DNA of 64,000 nucleotides from Dryomyza anilis (GCA_951804985.1 OX638131.1:106660464-106724463); one strand, 5' to 3'; counted from the stretch's first letter, positions 1 to 11,215 are shown. Numbers and translations are program-made. The notes: generated by a model not told the origin, from the letters alone.

Positions 1-600
1 TAGTTTTCCCAACTCTCTGAACCATATATATTTTTTTTCCCCAACAACTTTAAATTGTGATTGTTTTGTACTTGATGGCTCAAGTCTGCAATGTCCATCT
101 TTATGTCCGTTTTTATTGTGTCCCAAGAAATATTTATATTCATTTTTGCTGCTGCAAAAGTTTTCTCTTTATTTTTGATTTTTTCTTTTCTATTTTATTA
201 TATTTTCAGTTAACTTTTGTAGTTTTTATCTTAAAGTTTAATCAAATATGAGCAACATTCTGTTACGTATTTTGGGCATTTGTTTTGAGCATCAGGTTCC
301 CCAGTCTCCATCGCAAGTTCAATCAATGCACTTGGTCCCTTGGTCCCACATGACAATCTGTGGCACCTCCCATACCCCCTGGTATTTTGTGCAATATTTG
401 CTACTTTGCTGCCTGCCAAAGTGCAACAAAAGTTTGCAAAAGTCCTGCTGTTTTGCTTTTCCGAAAAGTAAATTGTCTGTGTTTTTATAGTTCATTCATT
501 GAATTGTATTCAAATCAAATAAAATGCATTTGTCGGACTTGTGATAATAAAAATAAATATAATGCAAATATTCAAGTGTTGCCTTTTTCGAATACTTAAA
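1..600. other. non-coding stretch, no supported gene
   Basis: Ordinary AT-rich sequence with a slightly GC-richer core at about 260-470. Short frames on both strands are under 82 codons, mostly lack an ATG and show no recognisable domain. I see no repeat structure and no splice or promoter signal strong enough to call. Confidence 0.5.
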
Positions 601-2700
601 ATACAACATATTTAAATTCTTCTGATAAAATTCAAATTTTAATTTATTTTTAGTTATTTTTAGACGATTTTTTATTATAAGCACCTTATAGAACCCTTTT
701 AAAGCTATTTACGCTTGTTTAAAATTGTGTACAGTAATTGCAAATAATTATAAAATTCTTATCATTTTACTTTAAAACTATATATTTAATTTTTAATAAA
801 ATCATAAAAAACCATTATAAAATCCTTTTAGAAGCTAAATTTAATATAAAGCATTTATTAAAGTTTATGTTAAAATTTTTAATATTTTAAATTCTTTAAT
901 TTTTAATTATAAATCATTTTGTATTATTATTTTTTTTTTAAATATATATTTTTTAAGTTATTAAAGTCACTTTGAGTATAAAGCCCTTCTAGAACTTTCT
1001 TAGAGCTATTTCCGTTTGTTTAGAATTTTTATTATACAGCTTAGTATAAATTATGTTTAACTAATATTAAACAGGCTCGTATTTAAGCATACTTTAACGG
1101 GTATTATTTAAATTTGAATCAAATCATGTAGAATTATTTTAATTAATATACAGCCATTTTAAAACTCTATATATATTTTATAATATTGGAAATTCTTTTA
1201 TTTTCAAAATTTGCATTATTTATTTTAAACAGAAAAACTACATTTAAAACCATTTTAAATCCATTTTAAAGCCCTAAGAACCGCACTCAATATTTTTTAA
1301 AATATTGTAAATGCTTTATTTTTCAAATAAAAAATATTTTTCATTTTCTTAGAAGGTCTTTAGTTATATTTTAATCAAATATCAATTACAAATAACTTGC
1401 TTTACTTATTTCAGTCACTTTCAGTTATGAAAAAACGTTATAGCACCTTTTTAAAGCTTTTTATGTTTGTTTTAAAATTTTATTTTTATTACAAACGACT
1501 ATAAATATTTTTTTTGTTGTATTAAAACATGCTAATATCAAAAAATATTTTAAAACTTTGTATTTAGATTATGAGCCAATCATGTAAAAACATTTTAAAG
1601 CCATTTTGAACATATTTGTTATATACCAACGTTTTAAATCTCCTTTAAATTTTCTAATATTTTCTAATTTTATTTTCCAAATATAAATCATTTCGTACTA
1701 AGTAAAAATACAAATCTAAAAGACCTAAATACTAAAACCTTTACATAGATTTCTAAACCATTAAATTCTAAAAAATGGATTTATATTCCATTTTTTAAGA
1801 GTTTTATCTCTTAACGTTTTCCAGTTAATTTATTTGAATATTATTTAACGTCTCTTGAGATATTATTTTTCTAAAGAAATATAACAGCACCTCTTATAAA
1901 AATATAAATCTTAAAGTACTTTACTAAAACCTTTACATTGATTTTTAAACCATAGAATTTTAGAAAATAGATTGAAATTTAATTTTATATCTTCTAATTA
2001 ATTTTTTAAAATATCATTTAATTTATTTGAAAATCATATAACGTCTATTGGAAAATTTGTTTCTATTACAAATACAATACACCCTTATAAAACCCTTATA
2101 AAAATATAAATCTTAAAGAACTTTACTAAAACCTTTACATAGATTTCTAAACCATAGAATTCTGGAAAAAAGATTTGTATTCAATTTTCTATGTCTTAAA
2201 ATTTTCCAATTAATTTAGTTGAATATCATTTAACGTCTCTTGAGATATTAATTTTCATTATAAGTCCAACAACACCCTTATAAAACCTTTTTAGAGCTTT
2301 TGAACATTTTAAACATTTTAAATTTATTACAAAAAGTTTTTTAACCTTTTAAATAACCTTATAAAACCTTTTTAAACCCTTTTTGCAACGTTTTCAGAGT
2401 ATTTCAGTATGATTTAAATCAGTTTTGACCTTTATTATGTAATATTTTTTTAAAAATACTTTAAAAATATATTAAACATATTTAAGTAGCATCTATCAAA
2501 CACCTGCAGAATAATGATCTACTTTTAATGAACATAACCTTTTTTAGAAGTAACAATATTTAACAAACATTTTAAATACATCAATACTAAATAATCTCTT
2601 TGAACATTTGGAGAAATCCTATTCTAAATATAAAATTCTCTTAAAAAGCTATAAAAGTTTGCAACATACTTGTAACTTGGAATGGATTTAAATTAGTGCA
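601..2700. repeat. decayed AT-rich tandem repeats, three copies of a ~195-bp unit
   Basis: The phrase ACTAAAACCTTTACAT recurs at about 1731, 1923 and 2125, so units are spaced 192 and 202 bp. Shared context includes ATAGATTTCTAAACC downstream and AACGTCTCTTGAGATATT further on. Upstream (690, 980, 1440) a related phrase of the type TAGAACCC..AAAGCTATTT recurs with more decay. There is no coding potential. This looks like an old satellite eroding by point mutation. Confidence 0.6.
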
Positions 2701-2780
2701 ATGAAACTGAATGAAAACATATCGAACACCCTTCATCCTTCTAAGAACAATGTACAAAAAACTATAGCTCTTTTAAAACT

Positions 2781-3682
2781 TATAGAACTCTTATAGAACT
2801 CTTATAGAACTCTTATAGAACTATTATAGAAATCTTATAGAACTCTTATAGAACTCTTATAGAACTCTTATAGAACTCTTATAGAACTCTTATAGAATTC
2901 TTATAGAACTCTTATAGAACTCTTTTAGAACTCTTATAAAACTCTTTTAGAACTCTTATAAAACTCTTATAGAACTCTTATAGAACTCTTATAGAACTCT
3001 TATAGAACTCCTATAGAACTCCTATAGAATTTTTATCGAACTCTTTTAGAACTCTTATAGAACTCTTATAGAACTCTTATAGAACTCTTATAGAACTCTT
3101 ATAGAACTCATATAGAACTCTTATAGAACTCTTATAGAACTCTTATAGAACTCTTTTAGAACTCTTATGGAGCTCTTATAGAACTCTTATAGAACACCTA
3201 TAGAACTCCTATAGAACTCTTATATAACTCTTATAGAACTCTTATAGAACTCTTATAGAACTCTTATAGAACTCTTATAGAACTATTATAGAAATCTTAT
3301 AGAACTCTTATAGAACTCTTATAGAACTATTATAGAAATCTTATAGAACTCTTATAGAACTCTTATAGAACTCTTATAGAACTCTTATAGAACTCTTATA
3401 GAACTCTTATAGAACTCCTATAGAACTCATATAGAATTTTTATAGAACTATTTTAGAACTCTTATAGAACTCTTATAGAACTCATATAGAACTCTTATAG
3501 AACTCTTATAGAACTCTTATAGAACTCCTATAGAACTCCAATAGAACTCTTATATAACTCTTTTAGAACTCTTATAGAACTCTTTTAGAACTCTTATGGA
3601 GCTCTTATAGAACTCTTATAGAACACCTATAGAACTCCTATAGAACTCTTATATAACTCTTATAAAACTCTTATAGAACTCT
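2781..3682 (+). repeat. 11-bp minisatellite (TATAGAACTCT)n with higher-order structure
   Basis: About 82 head-to-tail copies of an 11-bp unit, TATAGAACTCT, fill 902 bp with scattered substitutions (TTTAGAACTCT, CTATAGAACTC). A rare variant pair, CTTATGGAGCTC followed by AGAACACCTATAG, occurs at 3164/3191 and again at 3593/3620. That is exactly 429 bp, or 39 units, apart, so a block of units was duplicated as a whole. Flanks at 3683-4130 carry decayed copies. Confidence 0.95.
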
Positions 3683-4500
3683 GCCCTTAAATATATAAAT
3701 CTATTTACTATCCATTTTTAAACCATATTTTGAAAATTTTAAAAATATAAAACAACATTATGAAGCTTTTAGGCACCTTCTAAAACTGTTTACAACACAT
3801 TCGTAACTTTGAATTCATTTTAATCACTATAAGATATTAGTTTCTGCATACAACCATATCGTAAATTTAAAGAACAAACTATAAAATACTGTAGCGCTCA
3901 TTTAAAACTTTTATAGAACCATTTAAGAAATTTTTGTAGCTTTTTAGCTGTTCCAAATATACTATGAATCAAACTAGAACAAAATTGAATATCCTATAGA
4001 ACTTCTATAGAACCTTTTAAAACCTTTTGGAACCTCTCTTGAACATTTTGAACCCTTATAGAATTATTTATAACTTCTTGCAGCCAAATATATTATAAAT
4101 CAAAGTGGAACCAACTTATAGAAATCTTTTAAAACCTGACACCTTTTCGAATATAAGGCTTTTTACTATTGATTTTCTTTCACAATATATTTTAAAATAT
4201 TTTTAAAAATTCACAAAAACATCCAACAACAAAAAATTCCCCAAACCAAAAAAATCTCCTAAAACCCTTTTCGAATTAGTTGTTTTATAAAACTTCTAAA
4301 GCACCTTCTAAAACTGTTTGTAACTTTTAATTCAGTTTAAAACCTTTATCAGTAGCTGCTTAAAACCATATCGAACACCATCATCAAACACTTGACGTAG
4401 AATAAACTGCAAAAACCTGTAGCATGCTTGGTTCTTAAAATTTTATTCTATTAGCTCAAATTAGTAGCAGAAGAACTAACGAAAAAGAGGATTTTTTTCT
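3683..4500. other. AT-rich decayed repeat flank, no gene
   Basis: Degenerate relatives of the neighbouring 11-bp array (for example TATAGAACCTTTTAAAACC near 4008) mix with plain A/T-rich sequence. No open frame, promoter or RNA gene is visible. Confidence 0.5.
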
Positions 4501-4504
4501 TTTT

Positions 4505-5160
4505 CAAAGTTGCCTCAACTTACGTTTGGATCATGTTGTTTGTTGCAACTCTGTGAGTGTGTGTGTGTTGCAGCCGACCCCCGATACCTCTGAAAAACCT
4601 CTGAAAAACTTTTCATTATTCTCACGTTCGCGTCGCGTGCTCAACTTTTCCGGACACCAGCGCATCGTCGTCGTCGTCGTCATCGTCGTCTTTGTCTGTT
4701 GCGTGTTGGCGGCGTCTTTCTCTACTTTGATTTGTTCCCTGTCTCTGTTCCCAACTCCACGCTGAGCTTCGTTTACCCACGAACACCTGCTGTGACTTTG
4801 CTGCACTAATCCTTGAACGTCGCATCCTTGAGAAATGACTCCTGAAATATTGTTCAGTATTCAGACGGCGTTGCCAACCGGAAATGCGTAAATGAGCCAC
4901 TGCTAATTGACATTTTTTAAAAAGTTTATTTTGTATCCTCTTTGTTTGCCAATCTTCTTGTTATTCTTTTTCCTAAACCTTTCTTTATTTTTTTTTTCAT
5001 TTTTCTTTTCTTTTTTACCTGCGATGTCTACTCTTCCACGCAGCATCACTCAAGTGTTTCACGGCAAATGTTGTCTCTGAAATCTTTTCAGACAAACTTT
5101 TGTAATGCGCTGCGATTTTCGCTTTTAGTGTTGAGCATTCTTTTACATTTTCTCTAAGAT
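4505..5160. other. GC-richer island upstream of the recursive splice site
   Basis: This island departs from the AT-rich background. It contains a (CGT)n/(GTC)n run at 4663-4690, a short TG run at 4557-4568 and stretches such as ACACCAGCGCATCG. Frames of 79-92 codons on both strands owe their length to the trinucleotide run and show no domain. Such islands beside intronic splice signals are often conserved regulatory sequence or unannotated leader exons in flies. I cannot tell which this is. Confidence 0.35.
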
Positions 5161-5164
5161 TTTC

Positions 5165-5218
5165 TTAATTTTTTATTTAATTAACTTTTCTTTCTTTTCT
5201 TTTTATTTACAGGTAAGT
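5165..5218 (+). promoter_or_regulatory. candidate recursive splice site (ratchet point, zero-length exon)
   Basis: A 3' splice site is fused directly to a strong 5' splice site: TTTATTTACAG|GTAAGTCA, junction between 5212 and 5213. It is preceded by about 28 nt of nearly pure pyrimidine (5183-5209) and by possible branch points CTTAATT (5165) and TTAATTAAC (5177). The established recursive splice site pattern in fly long introns is a pyrimidine tract, then CAG|GTAAGT. It allows a long intron to be removed in steps without leaving an exon. No other CAG|GTAAGT was found by eye in the window. This implies transcription on the + strand through this point, with an upstream exon outside the window. 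Confidence 0.62.
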
Positions 5219-5339
5219 CAATGGCTATGTTAAGTTGCTGACGATGAACGGAAAAGTCTGTAAATTAGGCGAACAAATTAAATGTAAGTGAGTGATTTTT
5301 TAAAAATTAACTTGAAGTAAAATGTCTGGGAACTTGATA

Positions 5340-7250
5340 ATTCTTCCCCGAAATAATTTTATCCAAAGACCATTTGTCACTAATATAAATATATCATGGG
5401 GGCAATTCTTCCACGAGACTACTTTACTCCATACCATTATTCCCCAGCTACATCTCTACTGAGACAATTTATTCTCGTGATAATTGTTCCCCAAATCATT
5501 CTTTCCCGCGACAATTCCCCTAAGACAATTCTGTCCCAAGGAATTGTGTCTTGCACAGTTCATCACCATAAACAATTATTTCCTGAGGAAATACTATGTT
5601 GGACAATTATTGCCATAGAATTCATCTTTGTGTCTCTGAGACCATTATTCCCCGCTGTAAATCACCCCCGAAATAATTCCTCTACACCGGACAAATATTC
5701 CCCAGTGTCATACTTTCTGAGACAATTTATTCTCGTGATAATTCTTCCCCCTGCCAATGTTTCTTTCAGAAAATTATTTCTCGAGTCATTTCTTCCCAGT
5801 GATAATCTTTCTCATACCAACTTACCTTGAATATTTATCCTTAGCTAATTCTTCTTTATCTCCGTGATAATTCAATACCGAGATCATTATTCTGCGATAC
5901 AATTCTTCCGCGAGACAATTATTCCCGGACAATTATTTCCCGGACAATTCTTACCTGGACAAAAACCGACCCGAAATATGTCATGTCCGGAGAATTTTTC
6001 CTTGTACAATTCTTCCCCGATATAAATATAACCCAAGATCTGTCGGACAATTCGTCTCAGAGACAATTCTTCCTCGAGGCAATTATTCTCTGAGCAAAAT
6101 CTTCCTCGAGGTAATTTCAAACCGAGATAATTCATCTTCTAGAGACTTCATTCCTGGACAACATTTCATTCCCGGAGAAATTTTTCTTGGAAAATTCTTC
6201 CCCAATATTCTAACCCAAGATCTGTCGGACACGTCGCCTCCGTTACAATTTTTCCCCGAGGCAATTATTCTCTGAGCCAATTCTTCCTCGAGGCAATTAC
6301 ACACCGAGATAATTCATTTTCTTGAGACTTCATTACTGGACAACATTTCATACCCGTATACATTTTTCTTGGACAATTCTTCTCCAATATACTAACCCAA
6401 GATATTTCGGACATTTCGTCTCCGAGACAATTATATCCTGACACAATTCCTCCTCGGACAATTGATCAACGAGACAATAATTGTATCTTAAGACAATTCT
6501 TTTACGTAAATAAACTATTCCGGACCATTATTCTCCATTACTAAGAAAAATAATACTCATGTTAATTCTTGATCAGATAAGTTTTCCATTATACAATAAT
6601 TTTCCTAGACAATTCTTCCCAGAGACAATGATTCCCCTAAAAAATTCTTTCCCGGACCATTTTCTTCAAAAAATTCCCCCGAGAAATTTCCCCGAGAATA
6701 TCATTTCCTGAAAAATCTATCCTGAACAATTTTGCAGTAAATCAATCTCGTGATAATTCATTCGCGAGATTAATATGCCTCGAGATAATTCTTCCCCGAA
6801 ACAAATTAATCCCAGAGTAATTTCTTCTTTGAGACAATTCTTTCTCGAGAATAATATACCCCGGATCATTACTCTCCATTATTAAGAAAAATTATACTCA
6901 TGTTAATTCTTGATCAGATAATTTATACTTTGTACAAATATTTCCCGAGGCAATTCTTCCCAGAGACAATGATTTCCATAGAAAATTTTGTCCGGACCAT
7001 TTTACCTCGAAAAATTCGTCCCCGAGACTATAAATTCCCGTACAAAATTCTACACTGAAAAATTTTTGTGCAGCAAATTTATCATCCTCGTGATAATTCG
7101 TTCTCGAGATTAGTATTCCTCGAGGCAATTCTTCCCCGAGACAATTCTTCCCCGAGATAATTCTACCCCGAAACAAATTAATCCCAGAGAGAATTCTTCT
7201 TCGAGACAATTCCTTCCTAGACAATGACTTCCGGAGAAATCATGTACTAT
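5340..7250. repeat. degenerate ~15-bp minisatellite, core ACAATTCTTCCCCG
   Basis: Roughly 1.9 kb built from variants of GAGACAATTCTTCCCC with frequent alternates such as ATTATTCCCGG and CTCGAGGCAATT. Larger segments are reused: a block near 6001-6135 closely resembles 6195-6320, and 6535-6625 resembles 6865-6985. The 144-codon + frame at 5396-5830 and the 73-108 codon minus frames are by-products of a unit length divisible by three. The same core occurs at 40.3-41.2 kb and 41.6-42.0 kb. Confidence 0.85.
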
Positions 7251-7560
7251 CACTTAAAGGGATCGTCGTAGAGGTTTGAAAGTAGGCGCCAATTCTGGCC
7301 AAAGTATTCACCTAAAATTTAAATAATTCGAACGCGCTGTAGCCAAGAAATCAGGTTTTGAATTACGTATTTGCCAAACCAAGCATCATAATGGTTAAAA
7401 GATTTTATAGTAAATTACAGCAAATTCATATAATTCGATCGGGCTGTTCCAGAGAAATAATGTTTTGAAGAGTATTTCTTTAAGTGGCTGTAATTTCTGA
7501 ACGCAAAGCATTCTAAAGTGTTCAAAGTGTGCGTATTTTATAATGGTTTCGTTGTCAAAT
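7251..7560. repeat. short diverged direct repeat, possible old element fragment
   Basis: Two related halves: ATAATTCGAACGCGCTGTAG (about 7322) and ATAATTCGATCGGGCTGTTC (about 7430), each followed by CAGAGAAAT/AAGAAATCAG..GTTTTGAA. Composition differs from the minisatellite to the left. It is probably a relic of a transposon or satellite monomer. No ends are identifiable. Confidence 0.35.
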
Positions 7561-8530
7561 ATTTAAATTTATATTTTTTGATAATTATTCATTCGTAAGC
7601 TGTTACAAATATATACAACTTGTTGAGGTTTTTACTTAGATTAAGTCAAAATCAAATTGAAAAGTTGTCATAAATTTGAAATTAAATTAACACACACCAA
7701 ACACAACTTGATGAAAAATCAAATAAAATGAAAATCAATACTAAGGTATGACCACAAAAACAACAAGAACAACAAAAACAACAAGTGAAGCAAATATCCT
7801 AGAACAGAAAAGTGATTGAAATGCATTTTCAATTAGTTTGGCAGCTAGCAAAAAGCCAATAATTCGTTTGGCCAGTCAGTCAGTCCGTCGACTGAGTCAG
7901 GGCAGGCCATTCAGGCCATTCAGGCAGGCAGGCAGACAGAAAAACAGACAGAAAAAAGACAGAAAGTCATTCAGTCAGTTAGCCAGTCATCAGCTTAGAT
8001 ATGCCGTCCCACCAGACACATAGATTTAAACAAATACTATATTCAAACAGAAAGACCGACACACATACAGATACAAATTCTATCACACATAGTAAAACTG
8101 AAAACATTCTAAAGAGCTAAATATTTGGACGGACGGATGGACATACCACCTCACAGTTGAATGTACTGATAGACGGATGTATGAATGAACGTTCGAAATT
8201 ACGTTTTAATACATCGATGTATAGACGGAAGGACGAAGGTACAGATGAACCGTCATGTAGTGGACCCAAAATCATTGAATATTTAACACTTTTCAGCCAA
8301 TAATTAAAATTTATCACTATTACTAGGTTGAGAAGTCAGCTCTGGTTCAATCATGATTTCTAACTCAAATTGAATTTGCTGCATTCCACTTTTGAAGTAT
8401 TTTTTCAAATTGTTAAATATTAATTTCAACTCTGTGAAAAGCAAATTTAGCAGTTTTATATGCGCTCTTTTTATTGTATCGGGTGAACAGATAAGAACGA
8501 TAGGAAAAGAAATTTAAATTAATCAACAAC
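7561..8530. other. non-coding stretch with CAGG/CAGA and GGAC simple repeats
   Basis: Contains short simple-sequence patches: CAACAA runs (7755-7790), CAGTCAGT/CAGGCAGG/CAGACAG runs (7874-7960), and GGACGGACGG followed by GACGGA variants (8127-8235). Frames of 61-66 codons come from these patches. Otherwise unremarkable. Confidence 0.5.
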
Positions 8531-8790
8531 GGTGGACAGTGTGTCCAAACGCTCTTAAATCGGTTGATATTCAGTATTTTCGGAACCACGCAACCGATTT
8601 TAAAAATTTAAAAAGTGTTTTACAGAGAAAACTTGAGAGAACTTAAGTTTTAAAATTACAGTTTGTATCTTATATGGTTATGCAGATAAAAATCAGTAAA
8701 GTAGAGATTTTTTTCATGTTAAATTTTTCAAAAATTATAAAAAATCCAAAAGTTATCCGATTTTTAAAATTCTTATGTTTATGACAAGCT

Positions 8791-9134
8791 TACATTGAGA
8801 TCTTGTCATCAGTAGCCGCGGTAGCTCAGTGGTTAGTGCGTTGGACTGCGAGCCGAAAGGTCCCCAGTTCAAGCCTGGACTGAGGCTAACAAAATCTTTT
8901 CATAGAAACATTTTTCTATGCCGCGCTACCTCTCGTCAGTAAATGGCGAACCTACGAGAGTAAAAACATTGCCTATGAAAAGCTCTCACCGGCCGTTCGG
9001 ATTCGGCAATAAACTGTAGGTCCCACCACTTTGAGTATAAATATAACACGCACAGCTCAAAATGGTGAGAGAGCTCGGCCGAAGTCCTATACAGGACTGT
9101 AGCGCCAAACTATATAAAATATACATTGAGATCT
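8791..9134 (+). mobile_element. tRNA-derived SINE with 13-bp target site duplications
   Basis: A 318-bp body (8804-9121) is flanked by the perfect direct repeat TACATTGAGATCT (8791-8803 and 9122-9134). The 5' head is tRNA-like with pol III A and B boxes. It is followed by an unrelated body (CTACCTCTCGTCAGTAAATG, CTGTAGGTCCCACCACTTTG, GCACAGCTCAAAATGGTGAG) ending in GACTGTAGCGCCAAACTATA and an AT-rich tail. A second copy (63428-63695, minus) and a 3' fragment (17355-17426) share the same order of blocks. The intact target duplication suggests a fairly recent insertion into the long-inverted-repeat element. Confidence 0.9.
8813..8886 (+). promoter_or_regulatory. tRNA-like head with pol III A and B boxes of the SINE
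   Basis: The A box is TAGCTCAGTGG at 8822-8832 and the B box is AGTTCAAGCC at 8866-8875 (the other copy has the more canonical GGTTCAAGCC). The layout of acceptor-like GCCGCGG, D-loop, anticodon-loop-like CTGCGAG and T-arm resembles a tRNA. The 3' acceptor strand does not pair well with the 5' end, there is no clean anticodon stem and the SINE body follows directly. It is therefore a SINE promoter rather than a tRNA gene. Confidence 0.8.
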
Positions 9135-9589
9135 AAAGAAAATGTGCTTTCTTGAGCAAATATATTGTTTAGTTTTAATGATATAGACTTGAACATGAAT
9201 TTTGGTTTTCATTTTTGAAAACTTTACTTTACATATTTATACATAGATTGTACATTTTATCATGAAATCAAAATATTTCTATAAGACTTTTATAAACAAT
9301 TAACACGTAAATTAAACGTTTTTAAATATCTCAAGTGGTTTGGTATATATAAAATTGTAAAGTCGAAATTTTTTGTTGTTTTCCATTTTTTTTTAGTTTT
9401 TTTTTGTTGAAAAATTTGACTTTTACGGAAATCTCCGTAAGTTTTTTTTTTCAGTAACATGTACTTTTGTTATATATTTTTTTTGATAGATAACATTACT
9501 GAGAATCTTTTAAATGATAAAACTTATCCAAAATGTATTTAACCAATCTGGCAACACTGGTCAAAGTTCAAGTTTTTTAAACTTTTTTT

Positions 9590-10465
9590 TTTACTTTGAC
9601 CCCCTGCAACAAAGTTTTCAAAGTCGAAAGTCAAATTTTAAATAAACAGTTTCAAGGGCGAGTTATTTTTACGTATTTTTGAGCCTTATTTATTGTTTGC
9701 CCGGCGAAGTATATGTGCAGGCAGTATTTTTTCCCAAAATACTCATTTTTTAAAGAGACTTAGTTTAAAACCAGTATATTTCACTTTATAATAAATATAT
9801 TTCTAAAAATGTTTTAATAAAGCATAAGTACATAAAACTATTGTATATTAGGTAAAAGATTTATGATGATAAGGTTAATACTTATTTAGATATATTCAAT
9901 CAAATTTTAACTTTTTTTATCTAAATTTTTATTTTTTTATTTTTTTATTTTTATTTTTCTTCTTTTTCAAAAAAAAAGTGTTTAGAAACTATATACAGAT
10001 TGTCTGTATATTTGCCACATAGATCCCTTGAAATATTTTCTTTTCAATGATAGCAAACACTTATATATTTACCTTACGTATATGTGCCAAATGTGATATT
10101 CATTAACATCATATTTCATCAAAATTTCGTATTTTTTCATTTTATTTTGATTTTGCACACCCGCAGAAATGTTTTCAAAGCTCAACGTAAAAATTAGGTA
10201 TGCAGTTTGAAAGATAAATTAGTTCTAAACATTTTTTAACCTTACTTATTTTTTGCCGTCGAAGTATATGTGCAGGGCAACATTATTTCCGGAAATATAA
10301 ATTTTTTAAAAGGACTTGTCATAAAACCGTTATATCTACCTGTAAAAAGTATATATTACCAAATTATTTTTTATAAGTTCGACGTATATAAAGTTAGTAT
10401 TTAGTCGGCAAAAGTTTCATGATGATGGGGTTAACTATTGTTTAGCTATGTTCAATCAAATTCAA
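9590..10465 (+). repeat. internal direct duplication inside the long-inverted-repeat element
   Basis: Two diverged ~320-bp direct copies, about 9590-9910 and 10150-10465, share GCCCGGCGAAGTATATGTGC/GCCGTCGAAGTATATGTGCA, the pair TTTTAAAGAGACTTAG / TTTTAAAAGGACTTGT, GATGATAAGG/GATGATGGGG and TTCAATCAAATT. They form the core between the inverted arms. Confidence 0.6.
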
Positions 10466-10484
10466 TGTTAGTTTTGCATAATTT

Positions 10485-10540
10485 CCCATACGAAATACAA
10501 AATTATCTACACCAGAATTCAATTTTGTATTTCGTATGGG
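10485..10540. repeat. perfect 20-bp hairpin with 16-nt loop
   Basis: CCCATACGAAATACAAAATT (10485-10504) and its exact reverse complement (10521-10540) enclose ATCTACACCAGAATTC. It sits at the inner edge of the right inverted arm. The perfection of the stem contrasts with the diverged surroundings and suggests a recent templated inversion. Confidence 0.9.
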
Positions 10541-10779
10541 AATAACTTTTGGATTTTTTACAATTTTTGAAAGATTTTTCATGAAAAAATTTTCAACTTT
10601 ACTGATTTTTATCTCCATAACTATTAAAGATACAAACTCTAATATCAAAACTTAAGTTCTCTCAAGTTCTCTCTGTACAACACTTTTTAAATTTTTAAAA
10701 TCGGTTGAGTGGTTCCGACAATACTGAATTTCACCCGATTTAAGAGCGTTTGCGCACACTGTGCGTAATAGGAAACAAC

Positions 10780-11215
10780 TGAGTATGCAATAAGAATAAT
10801 CATACTTTAAATATTAAGTAATGATACTTTCAGATTACGGTCATTAGTATTTTTTTTTGAAAATTGATTATATAAATGAGTATAAAAATTAAATTCCGAG
10901 GGCATGTCTTAAAAAGATGATCAATTAGTAAAAAGTTAGTAATTTTTATAGTTAGTTTGGACTATGCTTTAGATAAACATAAATCATTTTTTTGTTAATT
11001 ATTAAATCTTAAATGATAAAAAATTTGAAAAAAAAAATTCCCCAGTTTTGATTTAAGTATCCTCCAGAACTGGGAGATCAAGACCTGATTAATTAATGCT
11101 CGCCCTGATTGTTGCCAGATCTTGACCGTTCATATCACTCCAATGCTTAGCCAGTCTTGAGCCAGATCTGGATATTGCTTAGGCCAGAGTATTTTTGTCT
11201 TAATTTCTACTTGTG
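10780..11215. other. AT-rich spacer, no gene
   Basis: Plain AT-rich sequence with a mildly GC-richer patch at 11040-11190 (CCAGAACTGGGAGATCAAGA, GCCAGATCTTGACC, GCCAGATCTGG). That patch has internal CCAGATC/GATCTGG symmetry but no recognisable feature. Confidence 0.4.

Larger units (their letters stand above)
8535..10765. mobile_element. non-autonomous DNA element with ~240-bp terminal inverted repeats
   Basis: The left arm (about 8535-8775) and right arm (about 10520-10765) are inverted copies of each other. Shared blocks, read inward, include ACAGTGTG, AAACGCTCTTAAATCGG, ATTCAGTATT, AACCGATTTTAAAAATTT, ACTTGAGAGAACTTAAGTTT, ATAAAAATCAGTAAAGT and AAAAATCCAAAAGTTAT. No transposase frame exists inside, so it is a passenger or foldback element. 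A SINE lies just inside the left arm. The direct 6-bp flank AACAAC (8524-8529, 10774-10779) may be a target duplication, which would move the ends slightly outward. Superfamily is not assignable by eye. Confidence 0.75.

Noticed and set aside
5396..5830. 144-codon + frame next to the recursive splice site
   Set aside because: Lies wholly within the 15-bp ACAATTCTTCCCCG array; peptide repeats the array.
5811..5830. Minus-strand AAGGTAAGT donor-like sequence (ACTTACCTT on +)
   Set aside because: No pyrimidine tract or CAG before it on the minus strand, and it lies in a minisatellite.
5940..5960. Minus-strand CCAG|GTAAGAAT as a second recursive splice site
   Set aside because: A weak tract (GGTCGGTTTTTGT) precedes it, but the match is created by a variant of the repeated ACAATTCTTACCTGG unit.
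8813..8886. Functional tRNA gene
   Set aside because: A and B boxes are good but the acceptor strands and anticodon stem do not pair properly, a SINE body follows without a T-run terminator, and the unit is repeated at 63.4 kb with target duplication at 8.8 kb.
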